Assembly: GCA_964581895.1 (NCBI GenBank)
Contig: CAZOPR010000006.1
Coordinates: forward strand, 98,754 to 162,753
Reading direction: 5' to 3'
Source of the DNA: Exilispira sp964581895
GTDB taxonomy: Bacteria; Spirochaetota; JAAYUW01
Length of the DNA stretch: 64,000 nucleotides
This document shows, in pieces, positions 46,116 to 53,926 of this stretch. A program made the translations under genes and the position numbers. How positions within the stretch are numbered: the first letter of the stretch is position 1; the number at the start of each line of letters is the position of its first letter. The notes below the pieces were generated by a model, which was not told the DNA's origin, did no database searches, and saw only the letters and a program-made list of their open reading frames with translations.

Positions 46116-47578
46116 ATCTTTCCAGCCTTTCTTGTTAATTCTTTAAGATAATATGAGTTTTCCTTTATGAAATTACTGAAAGGTTCGATGCAGTTATAAT
46201 TTAAGACGACAGACCCTGCTTTTTTTGCAGTTTCAATAGTCATTTTTCGAAGGCTACTTGCAAGCATATAGGCTTTTTTATATCTTTCTTTTTCTAAGTT
46301 ATCCATCTTGTTATAAAGATATTCCACAATATCAAGGGCTACTATTACAAATCTAAACTTTCTCTGATGAAATCGGATGATATGAGGGATATCTTCTTCA
46401 GATAGAGGGGTTATAAGGAAAACAAGACTTCCAGAAGGGATAATGGAAGTTGGAATATTATCTAATTCCCAGAAATCTTGCTGATCATTTATTTTCAAAC
46501 TACTTAAAACCATTGTTATCCTTTCAAGCTGAACTTTGCCATAGCCAGGTCTTACGAAGTTAAAATATGAGCCAAATTCTAAAAAACTGACTCTATTTTG
46601 TGCCTTAAGCATAGATTTTGCTATGGTATATGCAGCTTCAATCCCCTTTTCAAAAATATCATCAGAGACTGAATATGTATTTGGATTGTTTCTGCAATCA
46701 ACTATTATAGAGACATCAGTGTTAGATTCCCTTTCAAATTCATTTACATAAAGTTGATTGTTTCTTGCCGAATGTTTCCAGTTTACTGTATTTAATTTAT
46801 CGCCTTCATAGTACTGTCTGACATCGAAAAAATTAAGGCCAATTCCTGGCTTTTTAGATGGTATCATCCCAGTATAAACTAAAAGTTTCTTACTTCGAAT
46901 AGGAAAATCAATATCTATATTTTTATCAGGAACTACATAGAATGTGAGGTTTGCAGAAATATCTATATTTTTTGATGAAAGAAAAAGAGGGCTAAATATC
47001 TTAAATTTAACAGGTTCAAATTCATAGAAGCCTCTTTTGACCTTAACTTTATATGAATAATTGAAATAGGAAGAATTAAAAGAAGAGGATTTTCGGATAA
47101 AATCTGATGATTTTTTGATAAATTTAGGTGATTTTATAATAGCATCCTGTGAATTTTTAGGTTTTAAGTTTACAGATTTTAAGTATGAAAAAAATCCAGT
47201 TTCAATATTTTCATTATTTAACGAAGAACCTAAAAGTTTTATCCTATCTGGAATATTCTCTTTTATCTTAATATAAAATGGGAAAAAAGAAAAAAGATTA
47301 TTGGATTTTATTACTATTTTTGTTTCGATTTGAGCAATCTGATTATTTTCAAATCTGTTATTTTTTATACTTATTTTTTGATTATCACTTAAAAGATAGA
47401 TTTTCCTTTCGCATTCTATATTAATCTTATCAAAAGAAAAAGAGTAAAATAGATCGAAGGTAAAAATTGCAAAGCAAAAGATGCTTATCGCAATAAAGTC
47501 AGAATTTAATGTAACAAGTGCAATAGATAAAAAAAGAATAAAAAAGATTAAAATAATAATTTGTGAAAACCTTTGCAA
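46112..47578 (-). CDS. DUF58 protein (MoxR-associated, vWA-like)
   Basis: A 488-residue protein. Two hydrophobic segments at the N-terminus are followed by a beta-rich region. The DUF58 signature, GIGLNFFDVRQYYEGDKLNTVNWKHSARNNQLYVNEFERESNTDVSIIVDCR, contains a MIDAS-like aspartate. DUF58 proteins accompany MoxR ATPases and probably present a substrate or metal ion to them. The start is a TTG with AGAGGG seven bases before it. It is separated from the MoxR gene by 15 bp. Confidence 0.85.
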   Translation of the reverse strand: MQRFSQIIILIFFILFLSIALVTLNSDFIAISIFCFAIFTFDLFYSFSFDKINIECERKIYLLSDNQKISIKNNRFENNQIAQIETKIVIKSNNLFSFFPFYIKIKENIPDRIKLLGSSLNNENIETGFFSYLKSVNLKPKNSQDAIIKSPKFIKKSSDFIRKSSSFNSSYFNYSYKVKVKRGFYEFEPVKFKIFSPLFLSSKNIDISANLTFYVVPDKNIDIDFPIRSKKLLVYTGMIPSKKPGIGLNFFDVRQYYEGDKLNTVNWKHSARNNQLYVNEFERESNTDVSIIVDCRNNPNTYSVSDDIFEKGIEAAYTIAKSMLKAQNRVSFLEFGSYFNFVRPGYGKVQLERITMVLSSLKINDQQDFWELDNIPTSIIPSGSLVFLITPLSEEDIPHIIRFHQRKFRFVIVALDIVEYLYNKMDNLEKERYKKAYMLASSLRKMTIETAKKAGSVVLNYNCIEPFSNFIKENSYYLKELTRKAGKI

Positions 47579-47593
47579 TTTTTTCCCTCTGTC

Positions 47594-48544
47594 TTATTTA
47601 CCTATAGGTGCCGCTATATTTTTAACTATTCTACTTAAAATATCAACTTGGGCATCTTTTCTAAGCCATAATGAGGGGTCAAGTAAGATTCTATGGGAAA
47701 GAACTGGATTTACAAACTTTTTGACATCATCGGGGATGACATACTCTCTTCCACATATTGCAGCATAAGCCCTCGATATCTTGTAAAGCATAAGAGAACC
47801 TCTTGGGCTTGAACCAACAGTTATACTTGAATCCTGCCTTGTTGCAAATATTATTGAAACAATATATTTTTCAATGCTTTCATCAACATAAACATCTTCG
47901 ATTGCCTTTTGCATACTTAAAAATTCTTCTTCACTTAGAACCTTTGAAAGAATAATATCATCCTGTTTTCTTTCCCTTCTAAGTTGCAAAATTTTCTGCT
48001 CCTCATCAAAGGTAGGATAGTTTACAGAAATCTTTATTGCAAATCTATCTAACTCAGCCTCTGGAAGAGGGAAAGTCCCTTCATACTCTATAGGATTTTG
48101 AGTCGCTATCACTATAAATGGCTTTTTTAGTGGCATTGTTTGCCCTTCTATTGTAACTTGATTTTCCTGCATTGCTTCCAAAAGAGCCGACTGAGTCCTT
48201 GCAGAGGCTCTATTTATCTCATCTGCCAAAAGTATCTGTGTAAAGATAGGTCCTGCACGAAAGACGAACTCTTTTTTGTCTTTATCATAAACAAATGTTC
48301 CAGTTATATCCTGAGGAAGTAAATCAGGTGTAAACTGAATCCTTTTGAATTCAAGCCCCAAAACAGAAGCAAGACTTCTTGCTATAAGGGTTTTACCAAG
48401 ACCTGGATAATCCTCGAAAAGAACATGCCCACCAGCCAAAAATGTAGCCAAAAGCATTTCTATTGTATCTTTTTTCCCGACAATTGCTTTTGAAAGTTCA
48501 TCCAAAATCTGATCTTTTGCTTTTGCGATCCTTCCAAAATCCAT
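47594..48544 (-). CDS. MoxR-family AAA+ ATPase
   Basis: A 316-residue ATPase. Walker A is EDYPGLGKT, Walker B is LLADEINR, and sensor 1 is IATQNPIE, with EGTFPLPEAELDRFAIKI characteristic of MoxR. These proteins act as chaperones that insert metals or cofactors or remodel membrane complexes. The start is set at the ATG (48544). A GTG three codons earlier could also be used, and the site AAAGAG supports either weakly. It is co-transcribed with the flanking membrane-protein genes. Confidence 0.88.
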   Translation of the reverse strand: MDFGRIAKAKDQILDELSKAIVGKKDTIEMLLATFLAGGHVLFEDYPGLGKTLIARSLASVLGLEFKRIQFTPDLLPQDITGTFVYDKDKKEFVFRAGPIFTQILLADEINRASARTQSALLEAMQENQVTIEGQTMPLKKPFIVIATQNPIEYEGTFPLPEAELDRFAIKISVNYPTFDEEQKILQLRRERKQDDIILSKVLSEEEFLSMQKAIEDVYVDESIEKYIVSIIFATRQDSSITVGSSPRGSLMLYKISRAYAAICGREYVIPDDVKKFVNPVLSHRILLDPSLWLRKDAQVDILSRIVKNIAAPIGK

Positions 48545-48590
48545 CTTTACCACTCTTTTTCTGATTTTTACCTATTTTATATTTTCAATA

Positions 48591-49115
48591 TTAGTTAAAT
48601 TTTTTATAGAGGGCTTCTATCGCTTTTTCTAACTGTTCTGCTTCCACTTGTTCATTTTTCAGTTTTGTTAAAGATTTTAATATTTTTGATATAATTGATT
48701 CATAGATATTTGAATCAGGATTTGAATCTGAAAAAGTTGTATAAAATTCCGCAGATGATATTATGAAATCTTTAATATCTTCTGGAATATCTATTTTGCC
48801 TTCCTTTAAAAGTTGTGAAATCTGCCCATATGTTGCAAGAGGGTAACCAGATTTAAATGCAAAACCTTTTGCAAGAAGTGTTGCAATACTTGACCTGTAA
48901 TATTTACTTTTACCAGCAAATTCTATCTGCTGATAAATATTTTCAAGATAATTGAATTGAAGTCTTTTTCTTTTAATTTCTTCCTCTTCCTCTTTTTTTA
49001 AGTAGATTGGAAGATAAATAAGCAAAGTTGCAAGTGATGCAATAGATATCATCATATAAAAATAGTAAAGTATAAAGGCTATAACAGTCGGGTCGATATA
49101 TGAAATAATTTGCAT
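48591..49115 (-). CDS. Hypothetical membrane protein with C-terminal helical domain
   Basis: A 174-residue protein. A single N-terminal hydrophobic stretch (about residues 8-38) is followed by a charged, helical cytoplasmic or periplasmic domain. No family was recognised. It lies between the DUF4129-type gene and the moxR gene on the same strand. The ATG at 49115 is preceded by AAGGGA. Confidence 0.6.
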   Translation of the reverse strand: MQIISYIDPTVIAFILYYFYMMISIASLATLLIYLPIYLKKEEEEEIKRKRLQFNYLENIYQQIEFAGKSKYYRSSIATLLAKGFAFKSGYPLATYGQISQLLKEGKIDIPEDIKDFIISSAEFYTTFSDSNPDSNIYESIISKILKSLTKLKNEQVEAEQLEKAIEALYKKFN

Positions 49116-49157
49116 CTACATTATCCCTTTTATTTAATTTTATTTAATTTACAATCT

Positions 49158-50126
49158 TCAATTTTTATCTATTTTATAATCCTTTTTTAGTTTGATTATG
49201 CAATTTTTAAGGCTTGCCAAAACTTTTTCTTTTTCCATTTCTAAAATTGTCTTGTTTGAATATTTCGCCTTTTCAAAAGAATAAGTTAAAACCTCAATAT
49301 CTTCAAATGCTAAATCTAAAGATAACAAAACAGGTTCAAATTCTCTACAAGTTAAACTCGGGTCTTTCACCTTTTTAGTGTATTTTTTTACAGAATATAA
49401 AAGTGCAAGGTAGCAATTTATAATGGCATCCTTAACATTATTTTTAGTATCTATTAAATCTATTGCATCATTTATTGCACTTTGAACTTCATTTATAAGA
49501 ACTTTTTTAGATCTATTTTTAAAAAAGTTAAAACCAAACTTTCCTTCTTTAATCTCAAGAATAATCCTTTTTATAAGATTTACTAAAAATATTATAACAA
49601 CAAATAGAGTAAAGGCAGAAAGGAAAATAAAAAGAAAGATATAAAGAGTTTTATAGCCTTTTTCATTTTCTTTTTGTTGATATGGCAAAACCTCTACCTG
49701 TTGCTCATTTTTTTTATTCTCCTCTATATTTTGATTTTTAAGTTTATAAGCAAAATTGGTTTTTGCTGGATTTTCAATATTTTCTAAAAATTTTACGATT
49801 GCAGGTATAATTAAAAAGATAGATAAAAGGATAAGAATTGCTAAAAGATATGCAACTGCCCTGGATGGGTTAAGTATAAAGTAGATTATAGTTAAAATAG
49901 CAAGGATGAAAACAAACCATTTAAAGAATTTGAGAGGATTTGAAGACTTGGTAAATTGAAAATCATAAGTAGTATATTGAGCAATATAGGTAACAGTCTT
50001 CAATGGTTTTATTCCAGAAATCCCTTTAGGAAAGGCAAATCCAAGTAATATTAAAAAAAATAATATAGAAATAAATAGGATAATAAGAATAGATTTATTA
50101 TTAAAAAAAAGAGCTTTTTTCTTCAT
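49158..50126 (-). CDS. Membrane protein with DUF4129-like C-terminus
   Basis: A 322-residue protein with four predicted membrane segments. The C-terminal region has the pattern AINDAIDLIDTKNNVKDAIINCYLALLYSVKKYTKKVKDPSLTCREFE, matching the DUF4129 domain often attached to transglutaminase-like proteins in MoxR clusters. The annotated frame starts with a TTG at 50171. I use the ATG at 50126, since the TTG lacks a ribosome site. It heads the five-gene minus-strand run. Confidence 0.7.
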   Translation of the reverse strand: MKKKALFFNNKSILIILFISILFFLILLGFAFPKGISGIKPLKTVTYIAQYTTYDFQFTKSSNPLKFFKWFVFILAILTIIYFILNPSRAVAYLLAILILLSIFLIIPAIVKFLENIENPAKTNFAYKLKNQNIEENKKNEQQVEVLPYQQKENEKGYKTLYIFLFIFLSAFTLFVVIIFLVNLIKRIILEIKEGKFGFNFFKNRSKKVLINEVQSAINDAIDLIDTKNNVKDAIINCYLALLYSVKKYTKKVKDPSLTCREFEPVLLSLDLAFEDIEVLTYSFEKAKYSNKTILEMEKEKVLASLKNCIIKLKKDYKIDKN

Positions 50127-50171
50127 TTTCTTAAATTTTTTACAGAATAATTTTTCAATCAAAATTTGCAA

Positions 50172-50607
50172 TATAAATTATTTATGCCACTAGATTTCCC
50201 CCACCGCTCACCCTTAAAATCTATATTTTTAGAGATGTCAAAAGTAAACTACGCGAGACTATTTTTTTATATAAAACAGAAGTTTGCATAATAAGATTTA
50301 CTACATCTTTTATATAAAATATAAGTTTCTATGATAAGATTTATTACATCTTTTAAATAAAATATAAGTTTCTATGATAAGATTTATTACATCTTTTACA
50401 TAAAATAAAAGTTTGCAGGTTAAGATTTATTGAATTTTTTATATAAAATATAAATTTACATTAAAATTTAACAAGTTGAAAAATTAAAATTTTGAGTTAT
50501 TAAATTATTATCTTAATTAAATCATTTTTGCAGTTTTCTTTAATGGAAGATTTTTTTAAAGTTTTTTTTAAGTTTTGTTTTTATTTAATACTTTTTTGGA
50601 TAGTTTT
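50172..50607. other. Divergent gap between the MoxR cluster and an outer membrane barrel gene
   Basis: No gene is supported. The main content is a 43-bp tandem repeat at 50280-50451, reported separately. A short C-rich motif, TTTCCCCCACCGCTCACCC, lies at about 50198-50213 and stands out in this AT-rich gap. Confidence 0.7.
50280..50451. repeat. Four tandem copies of a 43-bp repeat
   Basis: Copies at 50280-50322, 50323-50365, 50366-50408 and 50409-50451 share a unit starting AAGTTT and containing GATTTATTACATCTTTT. Copies 2 and 3 are nearly identical, and copies 1 and 4 are more diverged. They fill the region between two divergent genes, so they could hold repeated regulator sites. Confidence 0.85.
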
Positions 50608-51183
50608 ATGAATACTAAAAGACTTACAAACCTTGCTCCTTTTATGATCTTATTTTTTCTTATCTTTTTATTATTTATATCAGTTATTCAATGTTATGCT
50701 TTCGATATTGGAGCAGGTGGGATATTTTTTGGGGTAAATGACCCATATAATTTATTGAAATTCCTTCCAAAAAACACAAATCCATTAAACTATTTTGGTG
50801 GATATGGTTATGGAGTATTAGGGAATTATATTATAGGTGGATTTGGACTTGCTGTATTGAATGAATCTATCTACGATATGGATGACGGCATAGCAGGTGG
50901 TTTTGGTGGATTTGTTTCAGGTTTTCAGCTTATAAATACTTATATAGTTGAACTTGATGTTATCTGGTGGTTTGGTCTTGGTGGTATAGGTGTGTCTGAG
51001 TCAGAAGGTTACTTTGCAGTATATAATGAATTTACAATAGAATTAGGTTTAAGATTGTCTTTATTTACCAAATTATTTTTTTATATTGGTTATCAATATA
51101 TAGGAAATCTAATACCAGGTCCTGCTTTTGATCTTTCAAACTATACTGTAACTTTCGGAATGCGTGTCGCCTTTGGTTCATAA
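50608..51183 (+). CDS. Predicted outer membrane beta-barrel protein
   Basis: A 191-residue protein. The signal peptide MNTKRLTNLAPFMILFFLIFLLFISV ends at CYA, and the mature part begins FDIGAGGIFFG. The rest consists of alternating Gly/aromatic strands (GYGVLGNYIIGGFGLAVL, YTVTFGMRVAFGS) typical of small barrels, ending near an aromatic residue. No family was recognised. The annotated TTG start at 50575 is replaced by the ATG at 50608, as the signal peptide then has normal length. It is followed by a terminator. Confidence 0.6.
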   Translation: MNTKRLTNLAPFMILFFLIFLLFISVIQCYAFDIGAGGIFFGVNDPYNLLKFLPKNTNPLNYFGGYGYGVLGNYIIGGFGLAVLNESIYDMDDGIAGGFGGFVSGFQLINTYIVELDVIWWFGLGGIGVSESEGYFAVYNEFTIELGLRLSLFTKLFFYIGYQYIGNLIPGPAFDLSNYTVTFGMRVAFGS

Positions 51184-51216
51184 TTTATATATAAAATATC
51201 AACATTTTATTTTTAG

Positions 51217-51253
51217 AAAAGGTCACCTTTAGGCTAAGGTGGCTTTTTTTTTT
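51217..51253 (+). terminator. Intrinsic terminator after the beta-barrel gene
   Basis: CACCTTTAG pairs with CTAAGGTG (one bulge), extended by a wobble and a G-C pair, followed by ten T. It separates the barrel gene from the CRISPR operon. Confidence 0.88.
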
Positions 51254-51612
51254 ATAAAATTCAGATATCTAAGAAATTCAAAAATTTAATAAATATAAAA
51301 AAATATATCTTGAAAAATATTACAAAAAGTCTTTTAAAAAAAAATTTAGAAAAATATTTATAAAATTTATAAAAATTTTTGTAAGAAATGATCTTTTTAT
51401 TTGTCTATTAAATATGAAAATCCTGATTTGATTTTTTTAACTTTATTAAAAAATTTGATGTTAAAATTAAAATAGAAAATATTAAAAATTTTTTATTTTT
51501 TTTTACGAAATACTTGATTTTATTTAAAAAAGTAGTAAAGATTAAAATAGTTTTATATTGATGAAAATTAAAGACTTAAATTAAAACAAATTAAAGACCT
51601 GAGAGGAAGGGA
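51254..51612. other. AT-rich gap upstream of the CRISPR operon
   Basis: No gene or RNA was recognised over about 360 bp. Simple AAATTTATAA-type sequence with scattered TTGAT words fills it. The promoter of the cas genes is expected here, but no -35/-10 pair with good spacing could be chosen with confidence. Confidence 0.6.
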
Positions 51613-52572
51613 ATGGAGATTTTATACACAAAATATAGATTCTTTATTCATTTTGTTGATCCTATCTTTTTCGGGATTGAACCCAACTTTATCTTTAGAA
51701 GTGTCATAGGTAAGCATCTGCATACTCTTTGCTGCATCAGAAGAAACTTACAATGCAGGGATTGCTCTTTATCTGTTTCCTGTGCTTATGCCATAATTTT
51801 TGAGACTCCTTTAAAGTTTGAAAGTGTTGAGTTAAAGGGAAGATCTACCGGAACCCATCCTTATGTTATGAGTATACATAAGACAGATGGTTCTATTTTT
51901 TCTATAGATGATCCAGAAAATGGGAATATTAGAGATTTTATTATAGAAGTTGTTGTATTTGAACTTGCAATCCCATCTTTTTCTTACTTTTTTACCGCAT
52001 TATACAATGCAGGTAAAGAAGGGTTATTTAAGGAGAAAAAAAAGTATGTAATCACATCTATTGAAACAAAGATTGAAACTCTATACCCAAGTGGAGATTC
52101 TATTAGACTATCTCCTTATATTGAAAAATGGGAGAGTAATCTTGATGATACTACTGAGAAATATAGTATCGAATTAAAATTTCTAACTCCTTTTAGATAT
52201 ATAGAAAAAGGGACAGTATCTGAGCCGGTAGAAGGTTTTCATATTATAAACAGTGCAAGTAGAAGGATGAGGATTTTAACAGAACTTTATGGTCACAATT
52301 ACATCCCTTTTTCTTATGAAAAAAAGTTTTTAGAGGAACCAAATATCAAGGTAGTTGAAAGGAAACTTGTATGGAAGGAATCCAGCAGATATTCTGCAAA
52401 GCAGGGAACTGTTATGCTTTTAGGAGGATTTTTAGGCAATATTAAACTTGAAGGAAGATTTACTAAAAGCATGATAGATATGTTAGATGGAGTCAGCCTT
52501 TTTCATATAGGGAAAAATACAGCCTTTGGTTTTGGAAAAGTTGAGGTAAAGAAAGAGAAGCTGGGGCGTTAA
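51613..52572 (+). CDS. cas6: CRISPR-associated endoribonuclease Cas6
   Basis: A 319-residue pre-crRNA processing nuclease. The N-terminal region has the pattern LHTLCCIRRNLQCRDCSLSVSCAYAIIFETP. Several cysteines (C40, C41, C48, C51, C57) are placed as in the Cas6 family that contains a zinc-knuckle-like CxxC cluster. The C-terminal G-rich loop GKNTAFGFGKVEV is the hallmark RNA-binding motif of Cas6. It should cleave repeats to give crRNAs with an 8-nt 5' handle (ATTACGAC from the repeat). A GAGAGGAAGG site precedes the ATG. It is first in the cas gene run. Confidence 0.93.
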   Translation: MEILYTKYRFFIHFVDPIFFGIEPNFIFRSVIGKHLHTLCCIRRNLQCRDCSLSVSCAYAIIFETPLKFESVELKGRSTGTHPYVMSIHKTDGSIFSIDDPENGNIRDFIIEVVVFELAIPSFSYFFTALYNAGKEGLFKEKKKYVITSIETKIETLYPSGDSIRLSPYIEKWESNLDDTTEKYSIELKFLTPFRYIEKGTVSEPVEGFHIINSASRRMRILTELYGHNYIPFSYEKKFLEEPNIKVVERKLVWKESSRYSAKQGTVMLLGGFLGNIKLEGRFTKSMIDMLDGVSLFHIGKNTAFGFGKVEVKKEKLGR

Positions 52573-52850
52573 AAAGAATTATTGGTTAAAAAGAATTAAT
52601 AAGTAAGAAGAATTGAAAGCGGACAAAGGGAATTAGTAAATAAAAAAAGAAAAAAAGAGTAAAAAGAAATAATAAATAAAAAGAATTAAAACCTGATAAA
52701 GGGAATTAATAAATAAAAAGAATAAAAAAGAATAAAAAGAATTAAATGTTAAAGGATTTATGGATTAAAGATATTAAAAGTATTGAAAAGATTAAAGTTT
52801 TTTAAAAAGAAGGGTAGGGAAAGAAAAATAAATTATAGATGGGGGAGTAG
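52573..52850. repeat. Low-complexity purine-rich spacer between cas6 and cmr1
   Basis: About 280 bp of A/G-rich sequence with two related 37-bp stretches (52612-52648 and 52683-52719; core AAAGGGAATTARTAAATA) 71 bp apart, and further AAAAAGAATTAAT words. No open frame is supported. Confidence 0.65.
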
Positions 52851-53834
52851 ATGGAAGTTAATATTTCTAAATTCAAAGATTATGAAAAGATTGATTTTGA
52901 AGTTGAAGTTGTAACTCCTTTATTTATGGGAGGAGCTGAAAAAGAAAAAGCCGAAATTAGAGGTTCATCGATTAAAGGACTTCTAAGGTTTTGGTGGAGA
53001 ATAGCAAATGGAAATAATTATAAAAGCATTAAAGAAATGTATAAAGCTGAATCAAAAATTTTTGGGAATACTGATAATTCAAGTAATTTTAAAATAAAAA
53101 TTAAATCAATAAACAATCAGCCTAAATCTACTAATTTGCCAACTGGAAAAACTTTTAATGTAAAAGGTCATAATTTAGGAATCATAGATTATCTAGCATT
53201 TGGTAGTTTAAGGGATTTTAAAAATTATATTAAGCAATATTATCCTGAAGGAACAAAATTTGCTATATCATTTACTTTTTATGATAAAAATGCTAAAAAA
53301 GAAGTTTTACAAGCATTCTGGCTTTTAGAAAAATATGGTGGACTTGGGGCAAAATCCAGAAATGGCTTCGGCTGTTTCAAGATTATAAATGGGGATGAAA
53401 AATTAAATGATGTTAAATTAAAAAAAGAAATCTATAATAATGCTGAGCCAAAAGATTTTTTAATATTTTCAAAGGAAGTAAAAAACTTTAAACTCCCAAA
53501 CTCAAGCTCTAACTCAAAAAATTATAATTCCTGGGTTGATGCTCTTTCAGATGCCGGATTAGTATATAGAAAAGCTAGATTAGCACTTGAACCAAGACAT
53601 GTTTATCACAGGAGGGCAAAAATTGGTTTACCTATTATAGCATTTAAAGAACCGATATCAGATAAATATAAAAAGGAATATAAAGAAGGAAGATTAGCAA
53701 AACCGTTATTTCTTCATGTTAGCAAAATAAAAGAAACTGAATATCAAAGTTCAATACTAGTTGTACCTTATACATTTAATGGTAATTTTGACAAGAAATT
53801 TTGGGAAGATTTTTTTAAGAATTTTCCTTCTTAG
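52851..53834 (+). CDS. cmr1: Type III-B CRISPR protein Cmr1
   Basis: A 327-residue RAMP protein of the Cmr complex (Cas7-like, caps the head of the backbone). The Cmr1 signature IRGSSIKGLLRFWWR lies at about residues 36-50, preceded by EVVTPLFMGG. A glycine-rich segment, WLLEKYGGLGAKSRNGFGCFKI, follows. A GGGGGAG site precedes the ATG. It is the first of the cmr genes. Confidence 0.95.
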   Translation: MEVNISKFKDYEKIDFEVEVVTPLFMGGAEKEKAEIRGSSIKGLLRFWWRIANGNNYKSIKEMYKAESKIFGNTDNSSNFKIKIKSINNQPKSTNLPTGKTFNVKGHNLGIIDYLAFGSLRDFKNYIKQYYPEGTKFAISFTFYDKNAKKEVLQAFWLLEKYGGLGAKSRNGFGCFKIINGDEKLNDVKLKKEIYNNAEPKDFLIFSKEVKNFKLPNSSSNSKNYNSWVDALSDAGLVYRKARLALEPRHVYHRRAKIGLPIIAFKEPISDKYKKEYKEGRLAKPLFLHVSKIKETEYQSSILVVPYTFNGNFDKKFWEDFFKNFPS

Positions 53835-53926
53835 TTAATTTTTATATTTGATAAATAAAAGTTAAAATGAAAATTAAAATTTTATAAAATTTAATAAATT
53901 AAAATATCAAAAATTGGAGGTAAATA

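Noticed and set aside
45570..49115. Membrane genes of the MoxR cluster as CRISPR effectors
   Set aside because: They are on the other strand, separated from the cas operon by a divergent region and a terminator, and show no CARF or HEPN motif.
51254..51612. Promoter for the cas operon
   Set aside because: Several TTGATT-like and TAAAAT-like words exist, but no pair has convincing spacing, so no site is called.
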